A stretch of DNA of 64,000 bases, taken from the NCBI GenBank assembly GCA_033239525.1, contig BSYO01000015.1, positions 16,987,713 through 17,051,712 of the forward strand, in the 5' to 3' direction. Made by a program: the position numbers and the translations under genes. Source of the DNA: Nepenthes gracilis (Eukaryota > Streptophyta > Magnoliopsida > Caryophyllales > Nepenthaceae). The notes beneath the pieces are model-generated. The model saw nothing but the letters and a program-made list of their open reading frames with translations. It was not told where the DNA came from and did no database searches. Shown here piece by piece: positions 10,590 to 21,908 of this stretch (position 1 is its first letter; every line of letters begins with the position of its first letter).

Positions 10590-11130
10590 TCTCGGAGTTT
10601 TGGTTGTCGTACGAATTAAAGAGCATTCGGATTCTTAGCCAGGTTGAATTTCAAGCGGGTCCAGTCTTCGTCGCAATGAACCTGAAATCTGTACAATACA
10701 AATCACAAATAAGAGGTCAGAGGACAACGGTGGGCTATCTCTCATTGATACTCCGACGCTCAAATCAAAAATCTTCCGCAATAAATGGAGGAATGTATGC
10801 TTAAGAAATGAGGAGAGTGTGTGAAAGGGATATGTTTGGAGGCTTGGTCTCCATGAGTGTGCCCGCGGAGGCCCGCGAAGAGTGGCTTGGCTATGTCCCC
10901 GCTTGGGGGTGCGTCCACAGAGGGCGGCTTTGTCATGTCCCCGCTTGGGGATGCGCCCACGGAGGGCGGCTTGGTAATGTGTCCGCAGAAGACAGCTCGA
11001 CACTTTGGTGGGCTTCGATGATATTAGAAGGCTTGGCAAAATACATAGGGACAAGTACAAAGCCTATTGGGCTCGTTCGTCTGGGTTGCTTTAGTGGGCT
11101 GCTAATTACGGAATCCGCCAAGACTAGATA
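10590..11130 (-). mobile_element. Gypsy LTR remnant related to the LTR at 27448
   Basis: ggttgtcgtacgaattaaagag, the block aataagaggtcag and tccgacgctcaaatca align with the start of the LTR at 27448 (ggttgtcatacggattagag, caagaggtcaa, ttcgacgctcaagtca). The same ordered block is also found at 18600 and 50300. The right limit is uncertain and no target duplication is evident. A near-duplicated stretch (ccccgcttggggRtgcgYcca) occurs at 10898 and 10938. Confidence 0.6.
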
Positions 11131-11376
11131 GGTCAAATGAATGGGACGGAAGATGCTGGACTGCACTTTTTGGGGGAGCACAGTACGACACCCCGCTGAA
11201 TGTTCTAATACTAGGCAGCTTCTCAAGGAGCCTCATTCCCTTTCTGCTTGAGGGGGGAGAGCATCATTTTTGGGGAACTCCACGCCATGCTTTTGCTTTG
11301 ATTTGGAAAGAATTGTCGAACACCGTGGGAGGAGGCCCTTTGGCCCCATTTTCCTCTTTTCGAGAGTGGAGCAGCT
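11131..11376. other. Unassigned sequence between LTR remnant and MULE terminus
   Basis: No gene or clear repeat. The short open frames on both strands have no recognisable domain. Confidence 0.4.
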
Positions 11377-11575
11377 GGGATTCGGGGAACGTCCTTCGCC
11401 CTTGTGGCGAAGGACCATCCTTCTCTAAATTTGGGCTGTTGGATGCGAATTTGACGGCCCATGCGTTTTGGATGAATGTTATAACGTGGGCCGTCCAATT
11501 TTAAATTTGATCGGACAACTGAGATTAAATATCACGGTAATAAATCTTGTCCGTCCAACGCTCCAGATCCAACGG
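11377..11575. mobile_element. MULE terminus or truncated MITE copy
   Basis: It starts GGGATTCGGGGAACGTCC and holds a perfect 10-bp hairpin, stem GTCCTTCGCC (11391-11400 with 11406-11415), followed by CTGTTGGATGCG...TTTGACGG. It aligns along about 120 bp with the MITE at 36044. No matching right terminus or 9-bp duplication (ggagcagct expected) was found downstream. It lies about 1.3 kb upstream of the MULE transposase-like pseudogene, so it may be that element's 5' end or an unrelated broken MITE. Confidence 0.55.
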
Positions 11576-11639
11576 CCACGATTTTAGTACACAGTAACCT
11601 AATATCTTCTCGTCTGCTGAAGCTTAACCGACCGCCATT

Positions 11640-11800
11640 GCTCCCGAAGCTTTATCTGCTCTTCTCTCTTCTCTCAACTCTCTCCTCTTCTCTCGACTCT
11701 CTTCTCCTCTACTCACCGGATTCATCCTTATTCATTAAGTCTGCTGTCTTCTCTCCATTCTCTTCATCAATGGATCGAAAACCCTAGAAATCTGGTTTTG
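11640..11800 (+). promoter_or_regulatory. CT-rich leader with telo-box-like AAACCCTAG
   Basis: A run of CTCTTCTCT sequence (about 11660-11720) is followed by aaaaccctag at 11778. Such leaders are common in plant 5' UTRs. It is probably the 5' UTR of the FAR1-like gene, separated from the ATG at 12701 by repeat-rich sequence that could be an intron. Confidence 0.4.
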
Positions 11801-11821
11801 TGATATAAATCGAAGATTTCA

Positions 11822-12005
11822 TTTTCGGCTTCGGTTTTGTGGTGTTACGAACATGGATTCGACTTCGGTTTCAGATTCTCACTCTTCTTATTTTGGTTTC
11901 GGATTCCGCTTCGATTTTGTGGTGTTACGAACACGAATTCGGCTTCGGTTTCGGATTCTCACTCTTTACATTTCGGTTTCGTATTCGGCTTCGGTTTTGT
12001 GGTAT
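11822..12005 (+). repeat. Three-unit degenerate minisatellite, period about 80-90 bp
   Basis: Units share ttcggcttcggttttgtgg, tgttacgaacac/atg-attcg and ttcggattctcactctt. The third unit is truncated. Frames stay open across the array, but the F/R/L-rich translation looks like repeat sequence, not protein. Confidence 0.8.
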
Positions 12006-12099
12006 GTCTGTCCTGGCAGAAAATTTGTGAATGAAGGATTTATAAAATTTGGGATTAATTTGTTGTGTGTATATGGGATATGGTATGGGTACAAGTTTA

Positions 12100-12560
12100 T
12101 GCGTATATATATATATATATATGGATTGTGTACGGTGTGTGTGTATATATGTATACCTATACGTGAGCGGAGTGAGTTGGCGGCGAGATCTTCTTTGTGT
12201 GTGTGTGTGTGTGTGGCGAGAACGTGGATAAGGCGTGCATGTGCTGCAAGTAGTTGTGTTGGTGGTGGGTGTGAACGGGTGGGGTGTGCAGTGTGTGTGT
12301 TTGACTGGGTGTGTGTGACGGTGTTGGAGTGGGGAAAGCAGCTGAGTTGTTGTGTGCGTAAGTGTGTGCGCCGTGTATGTGTGTGGGTGTGTTGGCAATG
12401 AGTATGTGTGTGTTGCTGTGTGTGCGTGAGTGTGTGCAGGAGCATATGTGGTGCTGTGGTAGTGTGTGAAGCAGGGTGCGTGACCGCGTGTGTATAGTGT
12501 GTGAGGGCATGTAGCCGTGTGTGGCTTGTGTGTCGGGGTATGTTGTTATGTGAGAAGAAG
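12100..12560 (+). repeat. (TA)n, (GT)n and GT-rich skewed region
   Basis: Contains (AT)n at 12105-12122, (GT)n at 12195-12214 and a long region in which GTGTG strings dominate one strand. Frames on the opposite strand are open (His/Thr-rich) only because of this composition. Confidence 0.85.
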
Positions 12561-12700
12561 TATGTGTGTGGGTACATTTCAATTAACTTTGTATGAATTG
12601 TTTTTATTTTATTTGCTTTTCTAATTGTTCGCATTAGATGTTTTGTGTTTTTTCATTTTACTGTTGATGTTGAATGTTTAAAAATTAAATTTTATAGATC

Positions 12701-14945
12701 ATGGATGATTACATACCATTAGTTGGCATGGAGTTTGACAGTATGGATGATGCATGAAATTTTTGGAAGAATTATGGAAAGATAATGGGTTTCGCTGTAC
12801 GAAAAAATTCTGTTAGAAAGTCAAAGATTGATGATATTGCGATTTATGAGAAGTTAACTTGTGCAAAAGAAGGCAAGAAAAGAATAAATAAAAATAGTGG
12901 GAAAAATACACTAGAAAGGTGGGAAACCCGATGTGGATGTGAGACGATGCTGAAAGTGGTGCTTATTAGAGAGAAAATGAAAGTCGTCGTTAAAACCTTC
13001 GTGTCGGGACACAATCATGAACTTGAACCACCTGAAATAAGACATTTTTTGAGATCACAAAGAAAAGTATCGGCCGCACAAGGCCAACTTCTTGAGATGG
13101 CTCATGATGCCGGATTAAGGCCAAGTGAGACATTTTAACTCATGGTGACGGAGGCGGGTGGTAGTGGGTTGATTGGCTATATAGCAGAAGACCAAAAGTC
13201 ATACATTCGTACTAGGCGACAGCGACAGATACAACATGGTGAGACAGGAGTTATTCTGATGTACTTTCAGAAACAAAAAATGAAAAATTCTGAATTTTTT
13301 TATGCGTTGCAACTTGATTTGGATAACTGTGTTGCGAATATCTTTTAGGCTGATGCAGAGATGATATTAGATTATCAATATTTTGGAGATGTAGTTACAT
13401 TTGATACCACCTACGGGACAAATAAGGGTTTGAGGCCATTTGGTACATTTAGTAGTTTTAACTACCATAGGTAGATGCTGGTATTTGGTGTTTCGTTATT
13501 ATATGATGAGACAATCGATTCTTTTTTATGGTTATTTGAGACGTTCCTACGTTGTCACGGTGGCAAGGCTTCGATCACCATTTTTACTGATCAAGATACT
13601 GCTATGGCTAAACCTCTTAGGCTGGTGATAAGTAGTACCTGTCATGGGTTGTGCACATGGCACATTATGCAAAATGCTACTAAGTATCTTGCTTTCCAAT
13701 CAGACTTGTTAGATATATTCAAATCATGCATGTTTTCTATAACTGATGAGCCTAAGTTTGAAAATATATGGGCTTGTATGATGTCCAACGAAGGAGAGTC
13801 TCATGCCCGCACGTGGCTGGACGGGATATACGTGCTAAGTCATCAATGGGCATATTGCTACATGAGGAAAATCTTTTCATTGGGCATTAGAAGTACACAA
13901 CTCTCTGAAAGCCTGAACAGTGATTTGAAAGTACATTTAAAATATAATATTAATTTGAGAGATTTTTTCCATCAATTTGAAAGAGTTGTGAAGAAGAAAT
14001 GTGAAAAAGAATTATTTGCAGATTATGAATCTAGGCAAAAGTTGCTAAACCTGATCACGATGAAATGTCCATTGATGAGACAGTTAGCAGGGGTATATAC
14101 GCCAACTATATTTAAAATGATGCAGCATGAGTTGGTTGAGGCATCAGGTTGGCGTATTATATCATGACAAAACCCCGAATATGTCCTGGCATCCCATGAT
14201 GATTCAAGGCTTTCAGTGAATGTTATTTTTGAGCTTGAGGCTGAGGTGATTGAATGTGAATGTCGGTTAATGTAGACTAATGGAATCATTTGTGTACATA
14301 TTTTTTAGGTTTTTATTGTTCACGATTTGACTGTTATACCCAACAAGTGTATACTTCATAGGTGGACAAGAAAGGCAAAATCTAATACACCTACCTCTTG
14401 TTCCGAGCGTACAATAATAGATGATGACGCACAGACGTGGTCTGAAAGGATGGCGTCCAGGGTTATGAGGAGCTGCTTGTTGGTTGCAAGTTTTCCTGAG
14501 GCAAGGAAAAAAATACAGAACAATATTACCCAGTTGAATGAGGTAGTTCAGAATCTTCAAGAATTACATGTTGGTGATGAGACAACAAATGTAGATATTC
14601 CATCAGAAATTGCCGATGTAGTGTAAAAGGTGTAAAAAATCGTGATTGATGAAGAGCAACCAAAAAACCTAAAAGTTGTTTAGAAAGACGGAAAAGCAAG
14701 AAAAAAGAACAGGTTGGTGTATTTACAGTTAAAAAATTTTTCAAACAACATTTATTAGATTTATGAAATTAGTGTATTTTTTTCTTAAGTAACGGTCGGT
14801 GCTCCTAATTTGTTGTCGGAAAGCCAACATCAGCCGGTTGTACAACTATCAAACTATTACTATCAATAATCTCAGTCGATATCAGATCATTAATATCAAC
14901 TGTCTGGAATGAGTTACATGCAGTTACTACAGGTACCTCTTCTTG
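12701..14945 (+). pseudogene. FAR1/FHY3-type (MULE transposase-derived) pseudogene
   Basis: ATG at 12701 begins MDDYIPLVGMEFDSMDDA. One frame continues for over 1.9 kb through about seven point stops (12755, 13136, 13346, 13472, 14165, about 14273 and 14306) without a frameshift up to 14626; the same frame resumes near 14792. Domains in order: FAR1 zinc-finger-like DNA-binding region (GFAVRKNSVRKSK ... RCGCETML ... GHNHELEPPE), MULE transposase core (FDTTYGTNKGLRPFGTF, TIFTDQDTAMA, CHGLCTWHIMQNA, GIRSTQLSESLNSDLK), and a SWIM finger (CECRL...GIICVHIF). The family comprises plant transcription regulators domesticated from MULE transposases, as well as the transposases themselves. Most stops are explained by TGG or CAG/CAA changing by a C-to-T type transition. 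The MULE-like terminus upstream makes a transposase origin plausible, but a dead host FRS5-like gene is also possible. Confidence 0.85.
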
Positions 14946-15126
14946 GACCATGTTAATTTTGCTTGCTTTTTTATATATATGTTTCATATTATTAGCGTTA
15001 ATTTACTTTATCTTGTTGTATGAACAATATATGAGTGTATCCCAAAATCTGATATATGGAACAACAGAAAATTCAGATAGAGATCAAGAAGTTGGAGAAA
15101 CTGAAGTTTCTGATTGAGATAATGCA

Positions 15127-17012
15127 GGTTCATGGGTCAATATGGTATGCCAGGCTTTTACTTAGACAATGTTGATTAAAAAAATGCATTTGATCATGAT
15201 TTTGCTGCCCCATCTAGATTTTTGCCTCCCTTCCATCATGGCGCTGGTCTTTCTTCAGATCCTCTGGGAAAAGCAATGCATGAAAAGAGGTTTCCAGCTC
15301 CTCCGGGCCACTTGCAAGGAAGTGAGCTTGATCGTCCAGGAAATTTGCCTATGGGCAACCATCCAGGTGTTGGCCCTCCTGTCAATCACTCCAGGGCTGG
15401 TGATGTGATATTTCATGATGTTTTGCTCGGTCATTTACGGAGAGGTGAACAAAGTTGGATGCTGAGATCTTTGTCTGATTCAAGCGTAGCTGTGTGACTG
15501 GTGACTTTGCTATGCAAAATATAATTTTGCAGATGGGTTTACGCCTGTTGGCTCCTGGAGGAACGCAGATACGTCAGTTGCGCAGGTAAATATCTCATGC
15601 AGTAAGATGTTTGCCCTGAGAGGCTTGTACAAGTATCCTGATCCTGTATGTATATAGTTTTTAGTACATAATAAAGGTACAATATGACGGGCAGTTACAA
15701 TATCACTTAGTTGTCACGGGTTTAAGTCATAAACATAATCTCTTATATAATATAAAATAAAACCATGTATAATAGATTTAAAAGTGATCTAAATTACTGC
15801 TGAAATGTCATGCCTGCCAGAAAATTACTGCTGAAATTGGACGAATGTTCTGCCTTTATATCTGAAGCACTTGAGGTTTATGTGCTCGTTCTTCTGGGTC
15901 TTTATACAAATTCAATGTGTCACAATTTGTGCAGTTTTCACTGCCTTTACCACAAGGTGGAAGGGATGCCATCACAAAAAATCCAATCTTACGAGAAGAT
16001 CAGCTCCCACACAAGCTGCTTTACCCAAAGCCAAAGAAGAGATCTAATAAGCAGGTCAATTTTCATTTTGTTGATCACTCTTTGACTATACCATTTCCAG
16101 TTTAATCCAAATTGGGTGTCTCCATGAACTTGGAACTTTTCAGGAAGACAACTTCTTCGAGTCCAGTGTTATCTTCAGCCATCGTATCGAAAAGAAAGCT
16201 CCTCACAAGCCCCCAGTACGACAGGCTTTGGCAGTTTTCAGTGGGAAGAGAAATCCCAATGACAATCATTACCCTCGTTCGATGCACAAGCATTAAGGCT
16301 GTATTCCTGTTGGAATTTGGTTGACGGTTTAACTTATGTTTATTTTGACATTAGAATCTTGGTTTATGGTAGTGAAGTTGATTTCAACATGCTGATTATC
16401 GCATGGCCAATCTGTGGTAAGAACAATTTGCTTGAAAATGATGACAGAAAGATGGGAAATCTTTGAATTTTGATCATTGGTGGAGATTTCTTGTAATTGA
16501 TCATTCTCCAGGGCTGTATATTGCATAGTGCTGTGTTATTTGAAATCTATGTATTATATATGAGTTCAGGATGTGTGATAATTATTTTTTGTTCCATTGA
16601 TATATATGTAGTTTCCTTTAGAGTGTTTCATGTGTCTGTTGACATTCTCAGGTTGAGAAGGAGACTTTTGACTACTCAGGAAAGAGGAAGCCTGTAATGT
16701 GTCGTATTTGCAGAGTTGACTGTAAGACTATGGAAGGTTTGGACCTGCATTCACAGACAAGGGAGCATCAGAAAAAGGCAATAGACATGGTCTTGAGAAT
16801 CAAGCAACAGAATTCAAAGAAGCAGAGGTAAATCTTTATTGTTTCTTGCTAGCACATGATGCTGTGTAGCATGCCCCAATCTGTCTTTGTTTTTTGTTTC
16901 ATTTTGTTTCTGTTCTGATCCATTGTTCAGGACTTCAAATGATCGTTCTTCACTTGAAGATGGAAACAAGTCTAGGAATGCCAGTTTTGAGGGACATGGA
17001 AATAAGCAATAA
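15127..17012 (+). pseudogene. 3' portion of a plant C2H2 (U1-like) zinc-finger gene
   Basis: An exon-like stretch near 15130-15490 reads MGQYGMPGFYLDNVD, stop (15177), KNAFDHDFAAPSRFLPPF and a Pro/Gly/His-rich region with LGHLRRGEQ. Further exon-like pieces follow at about 15935-16054, 16144-16290, 16652-16827 and 16931-17012, flanked by usable AG and GT sites (ttgtgcag, gcag|gtcaat, cattctcag, cagag|gtaaat, ttgttcag). The 16652 exon encodes CRICRVDC...HSQTREH, a C-x2-C-x12-H-x5-H finger of the RNA-binding U1/matrin style, then AIDMVLRIKQQNSKKQR. The last exon ends at TAA 17010. The 5' exons are absent and the first visible one is broken, so I call a pseudogene or captured fragment. Exact function of the parent gene is not known to me. 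Confidence 0.6.
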
Positions 17013-18500
17013 ACCCTGGTGGAATGAGGAGGCATTTTATTAAGTGGTTTCATAGATACTGGACCGAATTAAGGGAGGCATGTAACTGAAACCGAGTGAA
17101 CTTGAACTCATTACTGATTTTTCTTATGAGATTGTCATTACTGATTATTTTTGGGACTTGTATGCAGTCAATGAATATGTGAATGAGACTAATGCCTCTC
17201 AACCATTACCTTTGTAAGGGATATCAACGCTTTCTAATCAACAATTTTCACTTATCATCAACACCTATCTCCACCTTTTACGTTTGATTGTCGTTTTCGA
17301 TGAGTCTTATGATGATAAATGCTTCCATTGGTCAAGGTGCAAGTTAATGATGATGATGAATTTTATGATGGTCCTGATCATTCAGATTATAAAACTGTTG
17401 ATTCAAATGGGACTGACTGAAAAATCAAGAGAAAAGAAGATAGTCTAAGCAAGAAGAGAGAAAAAGAAGACTCAAGAAAGGCAAAACAGAAGAGGGACTA
17501 GGGACAGGAAACAGGATAGCTGCTGCTATGATATGCAATGAACTGGTATTCTACTTGGATTTCAGTTAATCCCCAGCATCTGATATGCTGCTGCAGAGCT
17601 TGAGAACTTAGCCTGATTTTGTATGGCACAGGAATTTGTATTTAATTTTCAAAATCTTAAACATATATCATGTAATGTATGTATATGTGGATGGATGGAT
17701 GATTTAATTTCTTGTGTATTGTGGTTGTCATATTTTCGCAGGTTATTTTTACAACGTCCGATTTAATTTTATTTTCAAACCTTGTGTACTGTGGATGGAT
17801 GATGTGCAGGTGTTTGTATATTGGCAATGTCTGATTTACAAACGGAACTCTACCCAATTTTCTGTAGGAATTTGAAACATTAATTATGGACATCAATCAA
17901 TACTCCAAACCACCCAATGGCAAATCGGCTGTAATTAATTAATGGCAAATGTATAGACAATGGCTTTCTCCACCCGATGCAACTCAGACTTGAATAAAGC
18001 AAGGCAAACATCGGGCATTTGCTACTTCTCCACCAAATGCTCCAAACCATCCGTCGGTTTACATCAACAGTAAGACCTTGGGACTATTTTGCTACTTCTC
18101 GGCCATTGGCCTTTGGTAGCATCTCGTCAATTAGCAACACGTCCAACAGTATCTTGTTTGGATAGTCTCTTTTTTTTTTTTTTTTATAGGGAAGCAACTT
18201 GAGGCCGGCAAGGCGGGCCATAATTTCAACGAACCAGAGAGACTCTTTTTCTTTTTTTTTTTAGGAAGTAGCTTCTGGCTGACGAGGCGGGCAACAAAGT
18301 CAACGGATCGGATAGCCTTTATTTTTGCATGACCGGATTTCTGCACGACCACGAGTCAGGACATTGGACTCACTCGACCACGAATCATGTGTTATTAAAT
18401 TAATAAATTAATTTATTAATTTATGCATAAAAAAATTTGCCAGGATTTCCCCTATAAATGGAGTAAACCAAACATATAACCTATACATAAAACCCTTTAC
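17013..18500. other. Intergenic DNA; possible exon remnant near 17335-17500
   Basis: Frame 17338 onward reads VQVNDDDEFYDGPDHSDYK, then after a stop KIKRKEDSLSKKREKEDSRK. This acidic then basic pattern looks like a nuclear protein remnant, possibly a last exon of the neighbouring zinc-finger gene, but it cannot be assigned. The rest is unremarkable. Confidence 0.3.
18165..18320. repeat. Imperfect tandem duplication, about 75 bp
   Basis: Two copies of the pattern ctctttttt(n)taggGAAGcaact...GGCGGGC...TCAACG occur at 18165-18240 and 18240-18315, each starting with a T-run. Confidence 0.7.
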
Positions 18501-18505
18501 ATAAC

Positions 18506-19870
18506 TGATGCGTACCTGGATCCGATTTTGAACAGATTCGGATTCTTCTGGATGATGTGAACCGACTCCGTTTACTGAGTACGAATCCTGCACACCACTA
18601 AAACGAACAAGAGGTCAGCGTTAACGGCGGGAGGTAATCCCACCGAAAACACTCCGACGCTCAAGTCAGTAAACAGCCCTCAATGGAAGGAACTGAAAGA
18701 TAGAGAGACCAATGGGAGAGGGGAAAAGAGTGTCTTGTTCCAGATGTCAAAAAGGCGCAGGTCCTTTCTCGTATCTGAATGGTGGGAAGACAGAGAACGT
18801 GTGTAAAGACCCGTTCGTTGCCTTAGAGTTTGATCGTGTTTGAGAGTTTGGCTGTCGGGAACCAGAGCTTGTCTCTCAGAGCACTTAGGGTTGAAGATGA
18901 ACGTGTTTGGAGTAGTCGAGAGCTTGTGCAGTTCTGGGAGTTTCAATGTCTCAGAGTGCCCAAGAAAGCATGCCAGAAAGCGTGTTTGAAAGCGTGCCCT
19001 GGATGGTGAATCCAGGGCCTCTTTTATGGCAAATATGGCGATCCTCCTTCTTTGGAAGGAGCGATCATTCCTGTGATCCGTTGCTGGCCTTCCTTTTGGA
19101 AGCTGATACTCGTTGTCCAATTGTGGAGGATTGTTTCCTTCTGAGGCGGCCATCCACTTTCCCAGTTGGCTTCTTTCCTTCCCAGCATGTTACCGTTGGG
19201 GTTCCTTGGCTGGCAAGGAGTTGGGAGGATCTGGCACCTTCCTTATTTGAAGGGCGCCAATCTTGCTGATATTCCCTTTGAGATCGTGGAATATCTTTGG
19301 AGGATCGTGGTTGGCCTTTTTATGGATTTGGTGGGCCTAAACGGGTCGGGCCCATTTATCGCTGGAAGGCTTGGGGCCCAATGCAAGCGCGGACGGCCAA
19401 CGCACAGGTTGGACTGCTCTGCAGGCGTGTTGGCCGCCCTTATGAAAGGCGTCCGTCGTTGGCCTCCAGATGGGCCATGGGCCTGAGCGAGTCAGGCCCA
19501 TTATTGTAGAAGAGCCTTGTTTGGGCCCCATATATAAGGAGCAGACGGTCAACGTCTGAGTTGACCGTCAACGTGTTGGCCGCCTTCGTGGAGAACGAAG
19601 GGAGAGCGGCGGGCGATCAACTGATGGGCTGTGGGCCAGAATGGAATAGGCCCATCACTGTTGCAAAGCCTCTAAAGGTCCAACAACCTGGTCAACGCTG
19701 AGTTGACCGTTTGTGAGTAGGTTGGCCGCCAGGACGGTCAACGAAAACGTTGACCGTCTTTGGACTTTCCTGTTTCTGGGCCCATCTTCCTACCGGGCCG
19801 CCGGAAATATTGGTAGCCTTTTCGGGCTTCGCTGACCTTCTTTGGTAGGCCATTATTGGTGTACCCATCA
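18506..19870 (-). repeat. LTR, subfamily A, about 1365 bp
   Basis: It starts TGATGCGTACCTGGATCC and ends TGTACCCATCA, directly followed by the pyrimidine complement of a polypurine tract (ctagtcccccacgc, 19871-19884). The start aligns with the LTR at 50198 (TGATATATTCTAGATCC). It contains several GTTGACCG motifs (about 19540-19760). Confidence 0.72.
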
Positions 19871-19884
19871 CTAGTCCCCCACGC
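19871..19884 (-). other. Polypurine tract of minus-strand element
   Basis: On the minus strand this reads gcgtgggggactag and abuts the LTR. Confidence 0.65.
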
Positions 19885-20488
19885 TTGGTGGTCGATTTAC
19901 GGCCTCCAAAGATGTTCATGATGGGACGTTTTTTCTTGCTTTGAGAATCCTGTGGAAACTTATAAAAGAGTGAAGGAGGGCTTGACCGGAATTGTTGACC
20001 GTTTTGGCCAATTCCGAGTACTGTATTGGTCGATCTCCGGTCAATTCCGTGTCCTGCATTGTTGTCGATGGCCCCGGGTCAATTTCGGAGTTCCAGAATT
20101 GTTGACCGTCCTTGGCCAATTCCGGGAATGATTTCTGCCAGCTTTTGGCCGGACTGCAAGGCAGAAAGCGACACGTGTCCTCCTTTGGTTGGGAGGAGAT
20201 CCAGGTCATTAATACGCCAGAGATCCGTCCTTTGGCAGGGTCAAGTGGAGTGGCGACACGTGGCAATCCTGACGGTGCCATTAATGAGGGGTTTCGTGCG
20301 AGAGTCCCGTCCTTTGGCTGGGTCAAATGAGGAGGTGACGCGTGGCAGGACTGACGGCGTCCTTTGCATGCTTGGCGCTTAAGTTTTCCTTCCGTTTTTT
20401 GAAATCAGTTACGCCTCCCAACCTTCGTCTTCCTCATTCCCGTTTCTCAGCCAAGTTCTTCGAAGACACCCTAAAGCTTTTTCCGATT

Positions 20489-21000
20489 ATGGCTTCCGTG
20501 GCGGATTTCTCATCTGATTTGAGGGAAAATGATATTAAAGCTTTGTGCGTCGAATTTAACATCCCGAAAGAGATGGCCTGGAAGGTCCCAGGCGAGGACG
20601 ACAAAGCCCTTTGTCCACCGGAAGGCTATTTTACCGTTTATGAGGCTCACTTGAGGAGCGGCCTTCGCCTGCTGGAGGAGCTTGAGTCGATCATGGCGGC
20701 CCTGCAAGTACCCATTGCCCAACTTCATGCCAATGCGATGAGGTATACCTGCACTCTAAGCATTTTTTCCCGAAAAATTGGCCATAAGTTTAGGATGTCC
20801 GGCCTTAAGGTTATTTTTAAGGTGACCCAGGGGGCGGAGTGGATTTCACTCAGCCCCCATATGGGGATAAAAATAAATAAGGCCATCCACGACTCCCTGA
20901 AGAATTGAAAAAATCGGTTCTTCTTTGTAAAGGTGGGAGAGAAGTGGCCTATTGCGCGGGACTGGGGTAAGGTCCCGGACATACATTTGGGTACGCCATC
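20489..21000 (+). pseudogene. Antisense gene of Tat element, truncated (exon 1 only)
   Basis: ATG 20489 begins MASVADFSSDLRENDIKALC. It continues with FNIPKEMAWKVPGEDDKALC, PPEGYFTVYEAHLRSGLRLL and VIFKVTQGAEWISLSP, parallel to the gene at 4762-3794 of the first element (PESVAMMIPEPHDRALYPPD, GFITVYKAHLKGGLRF). A stop at 20906 precedes NRFFFVKVGEKWPIARDWGK, which is still in homologous register, so the stop is a mutation. After about 21000 similarity ends and the acidic and coiled-coil parts are missing. A TATA-like cttataaaag at 19959 lies about 530 bp upstream in the same direction. The gene runs opposite to the gag-pol direction of its element, as in the other two elements. Confidence 0.72.
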
Positions 21001-21905
21001 CGTGCTTTTTCTATCGTAGAATGTTGCTTGCTATTTCCTCTTGCTTTCGTCCATTGGATCATGTTTCATGCTTGAACGTTGGGCTCTTCGGAGCCACTAT
21101 TGCTAAGGCCCTATCCAGGCGCATTCTTGCGTGGTGCTCGTCCTTCGTAAGAGGATGTAATCACAGCTCACACGTTTGGGGGGCTCGATCCGGTGAAGCA
21201 GATGTCGTCACCAAGCCCCTGGAGTCGCAACGAGGGTCGCGCACGGTCGTGCCACGGTGAATCGACTCCTGGGTCTAGGACTCGGTCGCGTATGATTGCG
21301 GGAGGTGTGTCGCTCCTGCTCAAAGCGTTATGATCACCAAGTTGAGGTCCTAGCCCACGACCATTGTAGATTGAGGGTGCTCTCTTCTGTTCAAGAAGGT
21401 CGCTGTACGCCTGCGATTCTTTGCCCCCTAAGGTTTTGTTGGCCGTAGAGTGGGGACTCGGGGAGCCCCCAGGCCTGATCTTTTGACCGCACGGGTCGTT
21501 GGCGTGAAGCCTGTTGATTGGATCGCCTGGATCCTTTGTTCCAGCCTACGGCTGGATGCCTCCGGGCTGTCTAGCACGGGGCTTGGTCTCTGGGTGGCCG
21601 CTGGGGCCTTTTGGCGCGGAGCCATAATGCTTAAGGCCGTCCCCAGGCCATCTGGCGTGAGGACGGGGTCCTGAGACGATCAACTTCGGACCACCTGGCG
21701 CTGGGCCAAGGACTGGTTTTTCGGACGGACGCTTGTCCTCCCGACTTAGGGGCAGTCTAGGTCGTTTGATTTGAGAATGCAATGCATGTCATCAACTCAC
21801 ACAAATGAATATGCAAGATAATAGTGATTATGCTAATCAAAGATAAAGCTCATGCCCAAGCACTCATTATGATGCATGCGTGTGCGACTTACCTGAGTCG
21901 GCGTT
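21001..21905. other. Non-coding part of Tat element downstream of integrase
   Basis: No conserved domain. The string ccgacttaggggcagtctaggtc (in two parts: ccgacttaggggcagtc, agtctaggtc) at about 21742 recurs at about 44492 in the third element, so this is internal element sequence between integrase and the antisense gene. Confidence 0.6.
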
Positions 21906-21908
21906 GCA

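Larger units (their letters stand above)
18506..21000 (-). mobile_element. 3' end of a Tat element (subfamily A): 3' LTR plus start of antisense gene
   Basis: The LTR at 18506-19870 and the antisense gene start at 20489 belong together and align with the third element (LTR at 50198, antisense gene at 42380). Similarity to the third element's antisense gene continues to about 21000 and then stops inside exon 1. From there the sequence matches a different structure leading to integrase, so this is one half of a composite. Confidence 0.7.

Noticed and set aside
11925..12634. His/Thr-rich minus-strand frames of 140-222 codons
   Set aside because: Translation of GT-rich low-complexity DNA; no domain or start context.
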